DNA of 64,000 bases. It comes from Trichobilharzia regenti. Taxonomy: Eukaryota > Platyhelminthes > Trematoda > Strigeidida > Schistosomatidae. Shown one piece after another: positions 59,441 to 64,000 of the stretch. The notes under the pieces were generated by a model. It was not told where the DNA came from and did not search any database. It saw only the letters and a program-made list of their open reading frames with translations. Numbering within the stretch: the first letter of the stretch is position 1; each line of letters opens with the position of its first letter. A program made the translations under genes and the position numbers. The stretch is taken from NCBI GenBank assembly GCA_944472135.2, contig OX235262.1, positions 43,823,804-43,887,803 on the forward strand, in the 5' to 3' direction.

Positions 59441-59641
59441 AAGATTATACGACTTTTTTGTATCTGAATTTTGATTGGTTGTTCAAGGTCACTGTGGTTT
59501 TGACTAATACGGTGAAGAGTAGTAAGGTTTAACTAAAGGCTGCGTAATACGAAAGACCAACATTAAGAAAAATTGGGTGTTAAAGAAAAGAGCCTAGAGA
59601 TGAACACCACTACATATATATGTATATATATATATAGTGGT

Positions 59642-59828
59642 GTGCGTCGGTGGCACAGTGGTTAGGACTCTCGCCGATCATGCACATGGTCCGGGGTTCG
59701 AGCCCACGCCGGCGCACACCTGATATCTATGGTTGGCCTGCAGAATTTGGGCTACCGATATCCATGCTGAAAATTCCATACTTGTACCAAAATTACAGTG
59801 TGTAATCAAGCTGTAAATCAAAAAAAAG
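59642..59828 (+). mobile_element. S2 SINE
   Basis: Head GTGCGTCGGTGGCACAGTGG, B box GGTTCGAGCCC, GGCGCACACCTGATATCTAT, and tail ATGCTGAAAATTCCATACTT to CAAGCTGTAAATCAAAAAAA. Preceded by an AT microsatellite (59611-59636). 59830-60354 after it holds nothing. Confidence 0.82.
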
Positions 59829-60354
59829 TAATGAAGCGTTTTAAGCTTTGTACCACATATTAACAATTTGAATTCTATGGTTTAACGGCTATTAACCGTG
59901 AGTAAGAAATGGAAGTACACTTCTTTTTTTAGTATAACAGTTACATATAAAAACTCTGCTGATTTTTCAATATTCTTTTATTCACACATTTAATGCTTTT
60001 GTCGTACAATGATGAGTCATATAGACTTGTTTATTCAGTCTCTAATCTAGTTTACAGGTAGATAGGTGCAAGTTATTCCAATTTAGCTTAAAAATGTTTG
60101 ATTGCACCTTTGTTAGTATTGTACGATTCATTTAGCCTAGTGAAGTGTACAAAATGACTGCATTGTGAGTTGACTTACAGTACTAACATGACTGTCTACC
60201 TATACATTGTATTTGGCTAAAGCAGCATTTCTGCTACAATCCTTATTCTTGAGGAATTGATTGAACGGAAACCATATGTAGCTGGGCTCTTCAAATACAA
60301 TTAGAATATATGTATCCAGTTACCAGTTTATTCATAATCCTGTGTCTTTTTTGA

Positions 60355-61364
60355 ATGACTTAGTAACATGCCCTATATACATACTGTCAGTTGAAACAAT
60401 CAAGCTCGCTACTGGAACACAAGTATAATAAACATTTTGATGTTGAGCTCAACTCTATATCGACTTTCTTGTAAAAACAGTAATAATTTACTTTAAACTT
60501 GAATCAGTTGTAAGGTATAATTTGATTGTGGGTAAAATTTATTTTGATAAAGTCTCACAGTGTTATACAGTAATATTTAATGATGAACAGTTTTCGAGCA
60601 CAATTTATTGGTCATAATCATATCAAGGTATTCACACTACTTTCTACTTTCGTTTATATAATTCCAATATTTTTCATTGCTTGACTTGATTGGTAGTAGT
60701 ATTTTCCATATTTCCTATTACATGTGTCGGTTGTAGACTCGATGATCCTGGCAGGATTCAGTAATCAACCTCTCTCTCTCTCTCCACCTCCACCTACGCA
60801 TATTTCTTTTTAGGATTTTAACTCTGTCCCATCGTATTGTGTGGTTGTGTGCTAATGCATTCAGTGCAATCACTGCGGTTTTTTCTAAATTACTTATCTT
60901 CGCGGGGTAATCTATGTAGGTGGAGAGAGAGGTTGATTACTGAATCCTTGATCATAGAATCTACACCCAACACATGCAATAGGAATGACTCATTACTCAT
61001 AGCGGAAATATGGAAAATACTACTACCAATCAAGTCAAGCAGTGAAAAATATTGGAGTTATATAAACGAAAGTAGAAAGTTGTGTGAATACCCTGATATG
61101 ATTATGACCAATAAATTGTACTCGAAAAGTGTTCATCATTAAATATTACTGTATAACACTGTGAGACTTTATCAAAATAAATTTTACCCACAATGGAATT
61201 ATACCTTACAACTGATTCAAGTTTAAAGTAAATTATTACTGTTTTTACAAGAAAGTCGATATAGAGTTGAGCTCAACATCAAAATGTTTATTATACTTGT
61301 GTTCCAGTAATGAGCTAGATTGTTTCAACTGACAGTATGTATATAGGGCACATTACTAAGTCAT
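60355..61364. repeat. 1-kb inverted repeat with about 450-bp arms
   Basis: Left arm about 60355-60801 and right arm about 60911-61364 are inverted copies over their whole length with scattered differences and small indels. Examples are ATGACTTAGTAACATGCCCT vs the inverse of GGGCACATTACTAAGTCAT, and ATTCAGTAATCAACCTCTCT vs AGAGAGGTTGATTACTGAAT. The loop is about 110 bp. The right arm encodes on + a stretch (WRERLITESLIIES, CNRNDSLLIAEIWK) faintly like the end of Penelope-like proteins. Confidence 0.85.
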
Positions 61365-61669
61365 GTGATTTTGTCAAAATGAATTTTACCCATAATAAAA
61401 TTGTACTCTGTCACAATGCACAAGTTCTATTCTTATATCATTTGTAGGCTATCATTGATCTTATATTGTTTGTAATAATAATACTCTTTGAAGGATCATG
61501 TACTCATTGCGTTAATCTTATCTCTCAGCTGATCATCTATGTAGACATTAAGGTACCATAACCTCCTATATCATATCATAGAGTTTATTAACTGGTTAAT
61601 TTGTAAGGCAATTTATATATGTTTAAAAGTGTTGACATTGGGAGCCACAGGTTGAAACGAAATCTCGAG

Positions 61670-61845
61670 TGTCTCACACAAGTATGAATAAATTATATCA
61701 ACCCATCAGAAAATCTTCTTTAAAAATCAGTGGAAACCAATGAGCACTGGACAGGACGTTTCGTCCTATTTTGGGACTAGAGATCGAACCTGGGATCTTC
61801 TAGTTATGAGATTGTTGACCATTCATCCATTTGGGTAAAGTGGAT
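61670..61845. mobile_element. FB-family repeat, partial
   Basis: GAAACCAATGAGCACTGGAC, GGACGTTTCGTCCTATTTTG, GATCGAACCTGGGATCTTCT: the FB core in eroded form. 61365-61665 and 61850-62285 hold AT-rich DNA only. Confidence 0.4.
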
Positions 61846-62289
61846 TCTGCATACTTTCATGGACATGTATACATAAATAAACAGTATGGTATGTAAATCC
61901 AAAGCAAGTTCACGCGTAATAGTTTGAGAAAATTTGGCTATTGGGTACGTCATATTCATAACTATGAATGTTTTTGTATTTGTATTGTATTTGTATGAAA
62001 ACCAAATCGATACTGTTTTTACTGACGTTTCCCTATTTAATGTTAATAGCTTTATCAAAGTATTATTAAACCAGAATTTTAGAAATCTCAGTTTATGCAT
62101 ACACCAACTTAATCATCGTTTTTCAACATGAGGTAAATTTTTATATTGTCAAGTTGGTCAATTGATAAAGATAATAAAACCATGTGTAGATTGTTGGATT
62201 TGATCAGTATATGATCAGCATGTGTTTACATAATGAAACTGATTATCACATTTGTCTTCATTTGGTCATTTGATGGGGGTGAGGGTGGA

Positions 62290-62500
62290 CTAGGTAAAAT
62301 TCTGTCTTAGTCCATCATTCCTATTTAGACAATTTTGATTTCCTCTTATATGAACTGCCTCTGATGATATGAGACGTTCTCTATGATTTCTGAAATTTTT
62401 CTGGATGGTGATTTCAATAGTGTCAAAATCAATTTTATTACCTGATTCCAGAAAGTATAGGCGACTGAAAATAATCGGCATGTTACTAAGTTATTCAAAA
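62290..62500 (-). mobile_element. Possible Penelope-like element 3' fragment
   Basis: The minus strand encodes FDTIEITIQKNFRNHRERLI, SSEAVHIRGNQNCLNRNDGL, resembling the region after GIY-YIG (SEA..IR, LN..DGL). Short and unconfirmed. Confidence 0.4.
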
Positions 62501-62502
62501 GA

Positions 62503-62762
62503 CATAAGGTTATTTTTTTCTTTCCTTCACGTTCCCCAGTGGAACATAGGGCTTCAAGCTAGTGGCTTGAAGTTTCTGTGGCAGTGTTTATTTGATAGGA
62601 TGGGGTTGCTGGCCTCATACTCAACCTTTCCTCTTTACCAGCTTTTATGAATGGCTGAGTGAAGTAAAGGAGCACGTCGGTGGCCGGGGATCGAACCCCG
62701 GACCATGTGCATGGTCGGCGAGCATGCTAACCGCTATGCCACCGACGCACCATAAGGTTATT
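62503..62762 (-). mobile_element. S3 SINE with 12-bp TSD
   Basis: CATAAGGTTATT occurs at 62503-62514 and 62751-62762. Between them, on the minus strand, are head GTGCGTCGGTGGCATAGCGG, B box GGGGTTCGATCCCCGG, CCGACGTGCTCC, the body near 62580-62640, and the tail CAAGCCCTATGTTCCACTGG followed by GGAACGTGAAGGAAAGAAAA. This is the best-bounded S3 copy and shows that it retroposes as a unit of about 236 bp. Confidence 0.85.
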
Positions 62763-63430
62763 AGTGAATTATTATTTCGATACATTTATTGTCATGTATT
62801 TGAATAACTTAACAACATGTTGTTTACCTTCAGTTCGTGTAGATCTATGGCTGATAACTTTTTTAAGCTTTTCTAGTTCGAAAGGATTTCTCGATGGGTG
62901 AACAGAGGCTCTACGGTATCCATTTCTTCTAATCTCGATTATTCGCAAGGTTCGTCCCATATATATATCAATCATATCACATATAAAAATGAACATAATG
63001 TTCAGAATTAAATTATTCCGTTTTTGTCTGTTATTGTTGTTGTTATAGTTTGTGGTATATGTCTGATTTCATTGACCTTTGAAGATGAATATATTGATTT
63101 TTCAATGTCTCTTTTGTATTTTAAGTTAAAGCGTTATTTGTTGTCTGTTATGTTAGATTGATTGTGTGTTCCAGTCTATTTCCGCCTTCATCCCAGATAG
63201 TTCTGTTTCGTTTCATTCACCTTTGACCTTCATCTTTTTCTTTGTATATTCTTTGAAGTCTTATATTCTAATACAAGTTCTCCCAATGTGACATTTAGGA
63301 CATCTCTGTTGATTGATGATTCTTAAGCGATTCTATATATTTGATGTTAATCATAACAGTGATGAAAATACGCAGAGTTTATTTTACTGCTCATATCTTA
63401 TAATTCCTTTCTTATGATTATTCCATGATT
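62763..63430. other. Intergenic stretch, nothing recognised
   Basis: T-rich; no gene or element signal. Confidence 0.35.
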
Positions 63431-63435
63431 GGTTA

Positions 63436-63897
63436 CAGGATTTCGTCATGAGCTGACATCGGTTAGAGAACTATTGGAAAACCTAGGAGTACTAGACAGC
63501 TGTTTTGTCCTAGTGCTTGGGACTCTTCAACGGTACATAAACACCAACAGGGTTTGAACCTGGGACTTTGCATTTACAAAGTGAGCCGCTGGCATCTGAT
63601 CCAGTGGCCGGCCCATGAATTTCAATTTCTGCCAATTCACGATATAGTGTGACCACTAGCTAATGTCATCAGCCATTGGATCAGGTCTCGGTGACTTAAT
63701 GGTCTAAGAACTCACCCAGTAACCAGAAGGTCCTAGGTTCGAACCCCTCTGGTGGGTCCCTCCTGCTGAAGAGTCTATAACGGTGATGAAGTAGACGCTT
63801 AGTGCTCCCAGGTTTTCCAGTTGTCCTCGAACCGATATCAGTTTATGATGAAATTCTGTAACCAATCAAATCAAATCCCTGCAAACCAATACTTGAA
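63436..63897 (+). mobile_element. FB foldback retroposon, long copy
   Basis: Starts TTGGTTACAGGATTTCGTCA and runs to an inverted arm (CCGATATCAGTTTATGATGA, AATTCTGTAACCAA), then the tail CAAATCCCTGCAAACCAATA CTTGA (split here for length). Between the arms is a tRNA-like part with B box TAGGTTCGAACCCC at 63737-63750 and an inverted partner GGTTTGAACCTGGG near 63551. It is the longest FB copy and defines the family ends. The last 100 bases of the window are AT-rich. Confidence 0.7.
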
Positions 63898-64000
63898 TAT
63901 TTCATGTTTGTTAGGTTGTATATTACTGAATGTTGAATGAAGTTTATCTGACTGAAGCATCACTTTTTTACTTAAATATCTGTTAAATTTACATGATAAT

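Noticed and set aside
59643..59720. Functional tRNA gene in the S2 head
   Set aside because: The same head occurs in several dispersed SINE copies with tails, so it is treated as part of the SINE.
1..64000. LTR retrotransposon, endogenous virus, CRISPR array or bacterial operon
   Set aside because: No long direct terminal repeats, protease/integrase words, repeat-spacer pattern or operon-like gene spacing was seen. The window is eukaryotic intron and LINE/SINE sequence.

Overview
The window is about 64 kb of AT-rich animal nuclear DNA. It most likely comes from a blood fluke (Schistosoma or a close relative). The main evidence is several copies of a tRNA-promoter SINE carrying the hammerhead ribozyme typical of the schistosome Sm-alpha repeat. 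RTE-type LINEs, Penelope-like elements and small exons split by multi-kilobase introns fit the same picture. The species cannot be fixed from the sequence; the ribozyme copies differ slightly from the S. mansoni form as I remember it.

One protein-coding gene is supported. Eight plus-strand exons between 7 and 47696 join in frame (1545 nt, 514 codons plus TAA). They encode the SH3, SH2 and kinase domains of a Tec/Btk-like non-receptor tyrosine kinase. Its amino-terminal part (PH/Btk-motif region, if present) lies upstream of the window. Notable features are a roughly 60-residue Gly/Ser/Thr/Asn-rich insert inside SH2, a Ser at the position of Btk Cys481, an altered SH3 ALYDY motif, and no Src-type C-terminal tail. 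The largest introns are 14.8, 10.0 and 5.8 kb.

Almost everything else is mobile DNA. (1) RTE-A: one apparently full-length copy (54935-58199, minus) with a 10-bp target-site duplication (TSD) and frameshifts, plus eight fragments. (2) RTE-B: two long damaged copies (23050-25080 and 49590-51800) plus eleven 3' fragments. (3) RTE-C: a copy at 12253-14036 with a 12-bp TSD and an internal deletion. (4) Penelope-like fragments with RT and GIY-YIG parts. (5) A CR1-like RT remnant at 10400-11045, split by a foldback element. (6) Non-autonomous families, named here S1 (hammerhead SINE), S2, S3 and S4 (tRNA-like heads), FB (foldback retroposon) and a GC-rich poly(A) retroposon (33287-33924).

The most interesting observations are these. 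S3 looks like a tRNA-like head fused to both the 5' leader and the 3' end of RTE-A. Small foldback elements have inserted with 12-16 bp TSDs into other elements. The GC-rich poly(A) retroposon has a clean TSD and an older relative in the same gene. Three S1 copies keep an intact hammerhead core but share a 4-nt CTAG insertion next to it.

Downstream of the kinase stop, 47697-49590 is simple-sequence, repeat-poor DNA that may be a long 3' UTR. The rest (49590-64000) is a dense transposon cluster without a recognisable host gene.
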